From Variovorax paradoxus (GTDB taxonomy: Bacteria; Pseudomonadota; Gammaproteobacteria; Burkholderiales; Burkholderiaceae_C): a DNA stretch of 64,000 nt. The stretch lies in assembly GCF_009498455.1 (NCBI RefSeq), contig NZ_CP045644.1, positions 1,643,001 through 1,707,000 of the forward strand, written 5' to 3'. Both the position numbers and the translations under genes were made by a program. Below, in pieces: positions 27,936-36,045 of this stretch (within the stretch, counting starts at the first letter, position 1; every line of letters begins with the position of its first letter). The notes beneath the pieces were generated by a model that had not been told where the DNA came from, did not search any database, and saw nothing but the letters and a program-made list of their open reading frames with translations.

Positions 27936-28823
27936 ATGTCTCAGCCTGTCGCCGCCCGGCTCAAGATCGGCTTGTCCGCCTGCTTCTCGCACGCCGACCC
28001 GGCCCGCTCGCTCTTCACGAACAAGACACTGCAGTACGTCGAACAGTCGATCGCACACTGGCTCATGTCGGCCGGCGCGATGGTGGTGATGGTGCCCTGC
28101 CCCACGGGCGAAACGGCGCGCGGCGACACCAAGCTGTCGCACTACGCCGAATGGCTCGACGGCGTGGTGATGCACGGCGGCGCCGACGTCTGGCCCGGCA
28201 GCTACGGCGAAGAGCCTTTGAAAGACGCCTGGATCGGCGACCAGATCCGCGACCTGTACGACCTTGCGCTGGTCGAAGCCTTCGAGCAGGCCGGCAAGCC
28301 GATCTTCGGCGTGTGCCGCGGCCTGCAGCTGATCAACGTGGCCTTCGGCGGCTCGCTCTACCAGGACATCGAAGCGCAGCATGGCCACCCCGAAACGCTG
28401 CGCCACCGCGACCCCGTGACCTACGACCAGAACTTCCACCAGATCGAGATCGTCGAAGGCACGCGCCTGTCGAAGCTGTTTCCCGACGTGCGCACGGCGC
28501 GCGTCAACAGCATCCACCACCAGGGCATCAAGGGCCTCGCACCGGGCTTCGAGGTCGAGGCCTGGAGCCTGCCCGACCGCGTGCCCGAAGCGATCCGCCG
28601 CCGGCCCGAGAAGGGGCGCGGCTACATCGCGGCGACCCAGTGGCATCCGGAGTTCCACAAGTACGGCAGCACCGAGACGGTGGACGACACGCCGATCCTG
28701 CACGACTTCCTGTGGGCCTGCGCCACCGCCCGCGTGGCGCCGCGCACGAGCATGCGCGAGATGCAGGGGCGGATTCGCAACCGGGCGTCCCGGCTGCTGC
28801 GGCAGGCGTTGCTGCGGCGCTGA
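27936..28823 (+). CDS. Gamma-glutamyl-gamma-aminobutyrate hydrolase family protein (class I GATase-like)
   Basis: 295 residues from the ATG at 27936. An in-frame ATG at 27906 is possible but has no ribosome-binding site, while 27936 follows AGGGAACCC. The nucleophile elbow GVCRGLQLINV carries the catalytic Cys, and the later HPEFHKYG provides the His and Glu of the triad. PuuD-like members cut gamma-glutamyl-GABA in putrescine degradation. An Arg-rich C-terminal tail (RIRNRASRLLRQALLRR) is unusual for the family. Confidence 0.88.
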   Translation: MSQPVAARLKIGLSACFSHADPARSLFTNKTLQYVEQSIAHWLMSAGAMVVMVPCPTGETARGDTKLSHYAEWLDGVVMHGGADVWPGSYGEEPLKDAWIGDQIRDLYDLALVEAFEQAGKPIFGVCRGLQLINVAFGGSLYQDIEAQHGHPETLRHRDPVTYDQNFHQIEIVEGTRLSKLFPDVRTARVNSIHHQGIKGLAPGFEVEAWSLPDRVPEAIRRRPEKGRGYIAATQWHPEFHKYGSTETVDDTPILHDFLWACATARVAPRTSMREMQGRIRNRASRLLRQALLRR

Positions 28824-28827
28824 TCGG

Positions 28828-30468
28828 TCAGTGCCAGGCCGCGCGCACCAGCGCGGCGGGGTCGCTGGTGCCGGCGCTGATGCCGGTCACCGGGCCCCAG
28901 TCGGGATCGAAGCGGCTCGACACGAACGCGGCCGAGGCGAGCGGGCTCGCGTGCTGCAGCATCAGGCCGGCCTGTGCCGCGCGCACCAGCCGCTGCGTGA
29001 AGCGGCGCGCCTGGCGTTCCAGATCCTGCGGCGCGAGCTGCACCATCTGGCGCAGGGCCTGCACCTCGGCCTGCAGGCGCGCTTCGCCGGCGGTCACTTC
29101 CTGCAGGTGGTCGAGCACGAGGTGCGCGTCGCCGGGGTTGCGCGACACGGCGCGCAGCACGTCCAGGCACATCACGTTGCCCGAGCCCTCCCAGATCGAG
29201 TTGACGGGCGCCTCGCGGAACAGGCGGCCCATCGGGCCGTCTTCCACGTAGCCGTTGCCGCCGAACACTTCCATCGCCTCGCCCGTGAGCGCCACCGCGC
29301 GCTTGCAGTTCCAGAACTTGGCGGCGGGCGTGAGCAGACGGCGCCACGCAGTGTCCAGCGGTGCGGGCGAGCCGAAGCGCGACGCGAGTTCCATCGCCAG
29401 CAGCGTGGCGCTCTCGGTTTCGAGCGCCATGTCGGCCAGCAGCTCGGTCATCACGGGCTGGTCGACCAGCGCCTTGCCGAAGGCAAAGCGGTTGCGCGTG
29501 TAGTGCAGCGCCTGCGCGAAGCCCTGGCGCATGAAGCCGGCGCTGGCGAGTGCGCAGTCCAGGCGCGTGACGGTGGCCATCTCGATGATGGTCGGGATGC
29601 CGCGGCCCTCGTCGCCCACGAGGACGCCCCAGGCTTCCTTGAACTCGACCTCGCTGCTGGAGTTGGAGCGGTTGCCGACCTTGTCCTTCAGGCGCTGGAT
29701 GTGGATCGCGTTCTTGCTGCCGTCGGGCCGCCAGCGCGGCACGAAGAAGCACGAGGAGCCGTGCTCGTCGGTCTTGGCCAGCACCAGGTGGCCGTCGCAC
29801 ATCGGCGCCGAGAAGAACCACTTGTGGCCGGTGATGAGGAACTCGCTGCCCCACGGGCCCTGGCCGGCCGGCACGGCGCGCGTGGTGTTGCTGCGCACGT
29901 CGCTGCCGCCCTGCTTCTCGGTCATGCCCATGCCGACGGTCATCGAGGTCTTGCCCTCGAGCGGGATGTCGCGCGCATCGTGTTCATTTGACGCGAGCTT
30001 GGTGCTCAGGTCGGCGTACAGCGCGGCGTTGCGGCGCATCACGGGGATGCAGGCCTTGGTCATGGTGGTCGGGCAGGTCGAGCCCGACTCGATCTGGCTG
30101 TGCATGTACAGCGAGGCGCCGTAGCCCACCCAGGCCGAGGGCCGCTCGTCGAAGAATGGCAGGTTGGCGATGCCGTTGCGCCGCGCGATCGACATCAGGG
30201 TGTGCCACGCGGGGTGGAACTGCACGCTGTCGATGCGCGTGCCGGTGCGCGAGTGCGTGTGCAGTTCGGGCTCGTGGCGGTTGGCGTCCTCGGCGGCGCG
30301 CAGCGTGGCCTCGGCGCCGTACTCGGCGCCCTGGCGCACCAGCTCGTCGTCGCGCCAGGCGGCGCCGCCGCGCGCCACCGCGCCGCGCAGCGCGGGGTCG
30401 CTGGTGTAGACGTTGTAGTCCTTGAGCTCGGGGACCTGGTTGTCGGGGTGGATGCCGGTGGTGGTCAT
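28828..30468 (-). CDS. aidB: Acyl-CoA dehydrogenase of the AidB family
   Basis: 546 residues, the usual AidB size (~540). Typical motifs are MTEKQGGSDVRSNT (the acyl-CoA dehydrogenase MTEPGAGSD equivalent), FFVPRWRPDGSKNAI and the FAD/active-site region VFGGNGYVEDGPMGRLFREAPVNSIWEGSGNVMCLDVLRA. AidB is an adaptive-response FAD protein that binds DNA and is linked to resistance to alkylation damage in E. coli. It lies upstream of a thioesterase on the same strand (37 bp gap), an arrangement suggesting acyl-CoA chemistry. Confidence 0.92.
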   Translation of the reverse strand: MTTTGIHPDNQVPELKDYNVYTSDPALRGAVARGGAAWRDDELVRQGAEYGAEATLRAAEDANRHEPELHTHSRTGTRIDSVQFHPAWHTLMSIARRNGIANLPFFDERPSAWVGYGASLYMHSQIESGSTCPTTMTKACIPVMRRNAALYADLSTKLASNEHDARDIPLEGKTSMTVGMGMTEKQGGSDVRSNTTRAVPAGQGPWGSEFLITGHKWFFSAPMCDGHLVLAKTDEHGSSCFFVPRWRPDGSKNAIHIQRLKDKVGNRSNSSSEVEFKEAWGVLVGDEGRGIPTIIEMATVTRLDCALASAGFMRQGFAQALHYTRNRFAFGKALVDQPVMTELLADMALETESATLLAMELASRFGSPAPLDTAWRRLLTPAAKFWNCKRAVALTGEAMEVFGGNGYVEDGPMGRLFREAPVNSIWEGSGNVMCLDVLRAVSRNPGDAHLVLDHLQEVTAGEARLQAEVQALRQMVQLAPQDLERQARRFTQRLVRAAQAGLMLQHASPLASAAFVSSRFDPDWGPVTGISAGTSDPAALVRAAWH

Positions 30469-30505
30469 GGCGTGGTCTCCGTGAAGCGGTGAAAGAAGAG
30501 CGTGT

Positions 30506-31342
30506 TCAGGCGGCGGCGGCGCGTTCGCGCACCACCAGCGTCTGGGTCGCGAGGCCGATCAGGCCGCGCGTGTCGTACAGGTGGGACACGGTGAGGCCCG
30601 CGCCGTCGCCATGCATCTCGGTGCTGGCGCGCAGGCCGATCCACTCGCCCTCGGGCACGCGGAACAGGTTCAGGCTCAGGTCGGCGTTCGAGAACAGGAA
30701 GTCGGTGGGCGGCAGCACCCAGCTCAGGCCGTTGCCGAAGTCGGCCGCCGCCGCCGCGCGCATCGCGGGCGAGGTGGCCACGCCGCGCACCAGCGGCACC
30801 GCGAGCCGGAACCACGCGGCGCCCGCGCCGGGCTGCGAGATGTCGCCTTGCGCGAGGCGCGATTCGACGGCGGTCTGGTGGAACGAGATCCCGTCGGGCA
30901 GGCCGGGAATGCGCAGCCGCTCGGTGCAGTCTTCGGGCCGCGGCAGCAGTTCGCGCGGCGCGTCGCCTGCGGGCAGGTTCGTCGGCAAGGTCAGCGGCGA
31001 CGTCTTCAGCAGCAGTGCATGCGCGCGCGCCACCACCGTGTCGCCCGCGAGCAGGTCGATGCCCACGCGCACCGTGGCGCGCGAGGCCTGCGACTGCGTG
31101 CGCGTGACCAGCGGCGCCACCGGCACCGGCCTCACCAGCTCGAGCGTGAGGCGCGCCAGCTGCCAGCCCGGGCCGGGCGCCGCGCATTCGGCGATGTGCG
31201 CGAGCAAGGCCGCGGGCGCACCGCCGTGCTGCGCACGCGGATCCCACGGGCCGCGCGAGAGGGTGTCGGGCTGCCACGCGTCGCCCTCGCCGGTGTAGAC
31301 GGCGGGGGGCGTTGTCTCGGGGGCACGGTCGTGCGAGGTCAT
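30506..31342 (-). CDS. Acyl-CoA thioesterase, TesB-like double hotdog
   Basis: 278 residues from the ATG at 31342. The pattern GEGDAWQPDTLSRGPWDPRAQHGGAPAALLAHIAE and SRATVRVGIDLLAGDTVVARAHALLLKTS match the TesB/acyl-ACP thioesterase-like hotdog repeat, followed by a second repeat with LPPTDFLFSNADLSLNLFRVPEGEWIGLRA. It likely hydrolyses acyl-CoA esters. It is transcribed with aidB, and a TetR regulator gene lies divergently at 31415. Confidence 0.85.
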   Translation of the reverse strand: MTSHDRAPETTPPAVYTGEGDAWQPDTLSRGPWDPRAQHGGAPAALLAHIAECAAPGPGWQLARLTLELVRPVPVAPLVTRTQSQASRATVRVGIDLLAGDTVVARAHALLLKTSPLTLPTNLPAGDAPRELLPRPEDCTERLRIPGLPDGISFHQTAVESRLAQGDISQPGAGAAWFRLAVPLVRGVATSPAMRAAAAADFGNGLSWVLPPTDFLFSNADLSLNLFRVPEGEWIGLRASTEMHGDGAGLTVSHLYDTRGLIGLATQTLVVRERAAAA

Positions 31343-31414
31343 TGCAGAATGCCTTTCGATGGGATCAAAAATTCTAGGAACAACGCGCCCCCAAGGTGTT
31401 CGGGTTCGGCGGCC

Positions 31415-32047
31415 ATGACCGGCGCCCGTGCACCCGCCGCCGCCCCGAGGAGGAAGCCGCGCCAGTCCCGCGCGCGCCACACCTCGCAGGCCTTGCAGGA
31501 AGCCTTTGTTCGGCTTTTGGTCGAGAAGGGATTCGCCGCCATCACGATCCGCGAGATCGCGGCCGTGGCGGGTACGGGCCTGGGCAGCTTCTACGAATAC
31601 TTCGAGAACAAGGAAGACCTGGCGCGCGTGTGCCTGCACCTGCGCTCCAAGGCGCTGCTGCTGGACATGCGCGCGGTCGTGGCCGCGAACGAAGGCCGGC
31701 CGTGGCGCGAGATCGTCGACGGGGTGATCGATGCGCAGCTCGACGCGCACCGCGCGCAGCCCGTGGCTTGGGGCGCGCACTACCTGCTGGAGCGCCACCT
31801 CTCCAGCCCCGAGGCCTACCGCAAGATGTACGACCGCTTCGTGGCCGAATGGGTGGGCGTGCTGGACGCGGCGGGCGACGTGAAGGCCGACGGCCCGAAG
31901 AAGAAGGAAGCGGCGCGCGTGTGCCAGACCATCATCTATGGGCTGGTGGCGCACACCCACCTCGGCACGGGCGGGCGGCCCGATCTGCAGGCGCTGTCAC
32001 GCCAGCTGCGTGATGTGCTGCGGGGCTACCTGGCGACGGTCGCCTGA
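31415..32047 (+). CDS. TetR-family transcriptional regulator
   Basis: 210 residues from the ATG at 31415. The helix-turn-helix is QEAFVRLLVEKGFAAITIREIAAVAGTGLGSFYEYFENKEDLA, the family core. The N-terminus has a basic arm APAAAPRRKPRQSRARHT. The C-terminal ligand domain follows. The divergent thioesterase-aidB operon starts 72 bp away, so it is the likely target. The ligand could be an acyl-CoA or fatty acid, by analogy with similar arrangements (inference). Confidence 0.9.
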   Translation: MTGARAPAAAPRRKPRQSRARHTSQALQEAFVRLLVEKGFAAITIREIAAVAGTGLGSFYEYFENKEDLARVCLHLRSKALLLDMRAVVAANEGRPWREIVDGVIDAQLDAHRAQPVAWGAHYLLERHLSSPEAYRKMYDRFVAEWVGVLDAAGDVKADGPKKKEAARVCQTIIYGLVAHTHLGTGGRPDLQALSRQLRDVLRGYLATVA

Positions 32048-32058
32048 TGCGGGGTCGC

Positions 32059-32235
32059 TCAGCGCGACGACTTGTTCGTCGTGCCGCTGACGCCGGCGTC
32101 GATGGTGCCGAACACCGTCACGCCGCTGCCCGATGAAGACGTGGAGGAAGAAGACGGCGACGGCGCGGTGCCGGCACAGCCCGAAATCAACAGGCCGGTC
32201 GCAAGGACGGCGAGGGCGGCAAGGATCGACTTCAC
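32059..32235 (-). CDS. Small lipoprotein (58 residues)
   Basis: This gene is below usual length limits. It starts with GTG at 32233-32235 and stops at 32059-32061. The product begins KSILAALAVLATGLLISGC, a compact signal peptide with lipobox LISGC. Its mature part is Ser-rich, then has VTVFGTIDAGVSG, which resembles the first strand of betaproteobacterial porins (VTLYGVVDAGV-like). A GGAG lies 5 bases before the GTG. It lies between the TetR gene (convergent, 11 bp) and the N-formylglutamate amidohydrolase gene. Function unknown. Confidence 0.6.
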   Translation of the reverse strand: MKSILAALAVLATGLLISGCAGTAPSPSSSSTSSSGSGVTVFGTIDAGVSGTTNKSSR

Positions 32236-32337
32236 GGCAGGACTCCAGAGAAAAAGGACGTCCCACTATAGGCCGGGGGCTCCGGCCGCCCTGTAACAAA
32301 GACACCAGCCGCCGCAGGGGTTGCGGCGTGGTGGCGT

Positions 32338-33222
32338 TCAGCTCGTTGCGATGCGCGGGTCGGTCGCCAGCAGCATCTCGACCATCGATCGCAGGTCGGC
32401 CTGCAGCCGCACTGCGCCGGCTTCGTCGAGCGCCAGCGTGGCCTCGTCCATGTAGAGCTTGCGGTTGATCTCGACCTGGATGCTGTGCCGGTTCGCCGCC
32501 GGGTTGCCGTGCCGGCGCACCAGCTCCACGCCCTTGTACGGGTGGTTGTAGTCCACGCTGTAGCCGCGTGCGCGCAGGTGCGCGCACAGCCGCTGCGACA
32601 GCGCCGGGTCGGCCGTGCTGCCGTCGCGGTCGCCGATCACGAAGTCGGCGTGCGCCAGCCCCGGGAAGTCGGTGGCGTGGCTGCCCGCAATGGCCGGCAT
32701 CGAATGGCAGTTGATGTGGAGGCTGTAGCCGTGCCGCGCATGCGCCTCGTCGATGGCCTGCGCCACCGCCGCGTGGTACGGGCGCCAGCACTGGTCGATG
32801 CGCTGGCGCACCTCGGCCACCGTGAGCGGCCGGTCGTAGATCGGCAGGCCTTCGTCGGTGAGCTTCCAGATCAGGCCTTTGCCCAGACGCACTTTGGACA
32901 GCACGCGCGGGTCGCTGGACACCGGCTCGGTCCACGGGCCGTCGAGCATGGTGGTGTCGACCTCGGTCATGTCGCGGTTGGCGTCGAGATAACTGCGCGG
33001 AAAGTGCGCCTCGACCCAGGCGGCGCCCATGTCGCTCGCGAAGGCGTAGAGCTTCTCGACGTGGGTGTCTTCGGCCCGGCGCAGCGTGGCGAGGTCGCAC
33101 ACGGGCCGGAAGTCCTCGGGGTAGACGGTGCCGCTGTGCGGCGAGTCCAGCACCAGCGGCGTGTGCCCGGCGACGCTGGTCACCTGGGCGCGGGTTTGAA
33201 TCAGTTTCAGAACTGGATGCAT
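32338..33222 (-). CDS. hutG: N-formylglutamate amidohydrolase
   Basis: 294 residues. The family shows LVLDSPHSGTVYPEDF (zinc ligand His), then EVDTTML and the NCHSMPAIAG and EINRKLYMDEATL elements. The enzyme cuts N-formyl-L-glutamate to L-glutamate and formate, the last step of one histidine degradation branch. No other hut genes are in view, so a different N-formyl or N-acyl amino acid substrate is possible. It lies 12 bp downstream of the Bug receptor at 33235, so the pair probably acts together. Confidence 0.88.
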   Translation of the reverse strand: MHPVLKLIQTRAQVTSVAGHTPLVLDSPHSGTVYPEDFRPVCDLATLRRAEDTHVEKLYAFASDMGAAWVEAHFPRSYLDANRDMTEVDTTMLDGPWTEPVSSDPRVLSKVRLGKGLIWKLTDEGLPIYDRPLTVAEVRQRIDQCWRPYHAAVAQAIDEAHARHGYSLHINCHSMPAIAGSHATDFPGLAHADFVIGDRDGSTADPALSQRLCAHLRARGYSVDYNHPYKGVELVRRHGNPAANRHSIQVEINRKLYMDEATLALDEAGAVRLQADLRSMVEMLLATDPRIATS

Positions 33223-33234
33223 AGGCAGGGTCGG

Positions 33235-34197
33235 TCAGTCCAATCGGATGCGCGCGAAGGCGGCCACCTTCTTCATCTTCTCGATCTCGCTCGCGATCTG
33301 CTTCGTGAACTCGGCCGGCGTGGTGCCCGAGGCGTACAGCCCCTGCAGCGCGAGGCGCTCGCGCACCGCGGGGTCCTTCAGCGCGGTGGCCACGGCCTGC
33401 TGCATGCGCAGCACCAGCTCGGGCGGCGTGCCGGCGGGCGCGATCATGCCGAACCACGACGGGTCGTTGCTGGCCGCCTGGCCCAGTTCGCCGTAGGTCG
33501 GCACGTCGGGCAGCACGTCGAGGCGGCCGCTCCAGGACACGGCCAGCGCCTTCAGCTTGCCGGCCTTCACGTGCGGCAGCGACGAGGCCACCTGGTCGAA
33601 GTACACCGGCACCTGGCCCGCGAGCACGTCGTTGATGGCCGGGCCCGCACCGCGGTAGGGGATGTGCACCATCGAGGTTCCGGTGCTGCTCTTGAACAGC
33701 TCGCCCCACATGTGGCCGATGGTGCCGTTGCCCGGCGAGGCGTACGACACCTTGCCGGGGTTGGCCTTCAGGTACTTCACGAGTTCCGCGAAGCTGCCGA
33801 CCGGCAGCACGGCCGGGTTGATGACGATCACGCCCGGCGCCTTCACCAGCTCGCTCACGGCGGTGAAGCCCTTGATCGGGTCGTAGGGCAGCTTCTGGTA
33901 CACGGCCGGGTTCACCCCGTGCGTGGACAGCGTGGCCACGCCGAAGGTCAGGCCGTCGGGTGCGGCGCGTGCCAGCTCGGCCATGCCGATCGAGCCGCCT
34001 GCGCCGGCGCGGTTGTCGATCACCACGGGCTGCTGGAGGATCTTGGCCAGGGGCTCGGAGAGCACGCGGGCCGTGATGTCGGTGGCGCCACCGGGCGGGA
34101 ACGGCACGACCAGGCGGATCGGCTTGCCTTGGGCAAAGGATATTCCTGGGGCGAAAGAAGCGGCGGCCAGGATGGAGAGGAGATGACGACGTTGCAT
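33235..34197 (-). CDS. Bug/TctC-type periplasmic solute receptor
   Basis: 320 residues from the ATG at 34197. The signal peptide QRRHLLSILAAASFAPGISFAQG is followed by the Bug landmarks [51 protein letters not shown] and SYASPGNGTIGH. It is upstream of the N-formylglutamate amidohydrolase on the same strand and divergent from a LysR gene that likely controls both. It probably binds a carboxylate or N-acyl amino acid in the periplasm. Confidence 0.92.
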   Translation of the reverse strand: MQRRHLLSILAAASFAPGISFAQGKPIRLVVPFPPGGATDITARVLSEPLAKILQQPVVIDNRAGAGGSIGMAELARAAPDGLTFGVATLSTHGVNPAVYQKLPYDPIKGFTAVSELVKAPGVIVINPAVLPVGSFAELVKYLKANPGKVSYASPGNGTIGHMWGELFKSSTGTSMVHIPYRGAGPAINDVLAGQVPVYFDQVASSLPHVKAGKLKALAVSWSGRLDVLPDVPTYGELGQAASNDPSWFGMIAPAGTPPELVLRMQQAVATALKDPAVRERLALQGLYASGTTPAEFTKQIASEIEKMKKVAAFARIRLD

Positions 34198-34271
34198 GAG
34201 GGTTCTTCCAATGGAACGATGAGTGAATGTGCAAAGCTGCAGCTCACCTGAAGCAAAGGATATACCCGATA

Positions 34272-34290
34272 TCATTCCGATTTGGAATGA
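34272..34290. promoter_or_regulatory. LysR-type operator candidate
   Basis: A perfect palindrome of two 7-bp arms, TCATTCC and GGAATGA with a GATTT centre, lies in the 109-bp region between the divergent Bug (34197) and LysR (34307) genes. LysR boxes are usually interrupted dyads of this size. Spacing from the LysR start (17 bp) fits autoregulation. Confidence 0.55.
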
Positions 34291-34306
34291 CTTGATGGGC
34301 TCCCCC

Positions 34307-35242
34307 ATGCCGCTGCGACGCCTCAACCCGCCCCTGAACCTGCTGCGCGCCTTCTCCACCGTGGTGCGCTTCGGCGGCGTCTCGCGCGCGGCCGAGGCGC
34401 TGCACCTCACGCAGGGCGCGGTGAGCAAGCAGGTGCAGGAGCTCGAGCGCTGGATTGGCGCGCCGCTGTTCGAGCGCAGTCGCAAGCGCCTGGCGCTCAC
34501 GCCGGCCGGCGAGCGCTACGAAAAGGCCGTGCGCGCCCTGCTGGCGCAGCTGGAAGCGGCCACGCTGGAGCTCATCACCAGTGGCGACGGCGGCGGCGCG
34601 CTGCACCTGTCGACCCTGCCCACCTTCGGCGCCAAGTGGCTGATTCCGCGCCTGCCCGATTTCCAGCAGCGGCACCCGCAGATCACGTTGCATTTCGTGC
34701 CCTTCGTGCACGGCTACGACTTCGAACGGCCCGAGCTCGACTGCGCCATTTTGTTCGGTGACGGGCACTGGCCCGGCGCGCGCTCGCATTACCTCGCGGG
34801 GCAGGACGTGGCGCTCATCGCCCCGCGCGCCGCGCAGGCCGAAGCCCCCATCCGCACGCCGCAGGACGTGGCGCGCTGCACCCTGCTGCGCCACGTGAGC
34901 GTGCCGCAGTCGTGGCTGCACTGGAGCGAGGCGCACGGCGTGCGCGGGCTCGACCCGCTGGCCGGGCTGCAGTTCGACCAGTTCCAGACCATGATCCGCG
35001 CCGTCATGGCCGGCATGGGCGTGGCGCTGGTGCCGCGCTGCCTGGTGCAGGACGAAATCACGTCGGGGCTGGTGGAAGAGCCGCTGCCCAACGGCGGCTA
35101 CCGGGGCAGCGAGGGCTACTGGTTCTGCTACCCCGAGGGGCGCGGCCAGCTGGCCACGCTGGATCATTTCCGCAACTGGCTGCTGGCCGAGGTCGACCGC
35201 AGCGGGGAAGCGACGGCGCTGCCGCCGGCTGCGCCGGCCTGA
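34307..35242 (+). CDS. LysR-family regulator (GcvA-like)
   Basis: 311 residues from the ATG at 34307; an ATG at 34295 is also in frame. The HTH is [59 protein letters not shown]. The effector domain has [21 protein letters not shown], similar to GcvA-type regulators. It is divergent from the Bug/amidohydrolase operon, and the perfect palindrome between them is a likely binding site. An adjacent Bug pseudogene (35247-36039) converges on it. Confidence 0.9.
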   Translation: MPLRRLNPPLNLLRAFSTVVRFGGVSRAAEALHLTQGAVSKQVQELERWIGAPLFERSRKRLALTPAGERYEKAVRALLAQLEAATLELITSGDGGGALHLSTLPTFGAKWLIPRLPDFQQRHPQITLHFVPFVHGYDFERPELDCAILFGDGHWPGARSHYLAGQDVALIAPRAAQAEAPIRTPQDVARCTLLRHVSVPQSWLHWSEAHGVRGLDPLAGLQFDQFQTMIRAVMAGMGVALVPRCLVQDEITSGLVEEPLPNGGYRGSEGYWFCYPEGRGQLATLDHFRNWLLAEVDRSGEATALPPAAPA

Positions 35243-35246
35243 GAAG

Positions 35247-36039
35247 TTATTCGGGCTTCGCGCCCGACGCCTTCACCGCCGCACCCCAGAGCCCGATCTC
35301 GCTCGCCACGAAGCGGTCGAACTCGGCGCCGGTCGTCGGTGCCGGCTCGGAGCCCCGGTCGCGGATGAAGCGCGCCATCTGCTCGCTCTTCAGGATGTCG
35401 GTCACTTCGTGGTTCAGCCGCGCCACGATCTCGGGCGGCGTGCCGCGCGGTGCCATCAGGCCGAGCCAGCCCACGGCCTCGAAGTTCTTCGTGCCGGCCA
35501 CGCCGGTCTCGCGCACCGCAGGCACGTCGGGCAACTGCGACGAGCGCGTGGCCGACGTCACTGCCAGCGGCACCGCCTTGCCCGACTTGATGTGCGGCAG
35601 CGCGGCCGTCACCGAGTCGACCATCAGCGGCACCTGGTTGCCCAGGAAGTCCGCCTGCGCCGGCCCGCTGCCGCGGTACGGAATGTGCGTGATGAACACA
35701 TGCGCCGCCGACTTGAGCATCTCGCCCGACAGGTGCTGCGTGCCGCCGATGCCGGCGCTCGCGTAGCTCAGCTTGCCGGGCTCGGCCTTGGCGCGCGCCG
35801 TGAGGTCGGCCAGCGTGCGGATGCCGCTTTCGGGCGTGGCCAGGAACACCAGCGGCACCTTCGCGATCAGCGAGATGCCGACGAGGTCGCGGCGTGGGTC
35901 GGTCGGTGGCCTGTCCCGGTGGGAAAGGCACGACCAGCTTGACGGGCTTGTCAGGCCACGCGGCGGCCTGGGCCAGGCCCGCGCCGGTCAGCAGCATCGC
36001 TGCTGCAGCCAGCGCGGTGGCGAGGTGTCTGCGCTGCAT
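35247..36039 (-). pseudogene. Bug/TctC receptor with internal deletion and frameshift
   Basis: The N-terminal part (36039 to about 35910) reads [19 protein letters not shown] and then [20 protein letters not shown], then the frame fails. In another frame the C-terminal part ([20 protein letters not shown] onward to 35247) is intact to [10 protein letters not shown]. Compared with other Bug proteins, the region with VENRAGAGG...YDPxKDF is missing, about 70 residues, so a deletion of more than 200 bp took place around 35885-35915, likely between GC-rich short repeats. The gene probably does not make a working receptor. topB begins its stop 7 bp upstream of the start. Confidence 0.85.
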
Positions 36040-36045
36040 GCGTCG

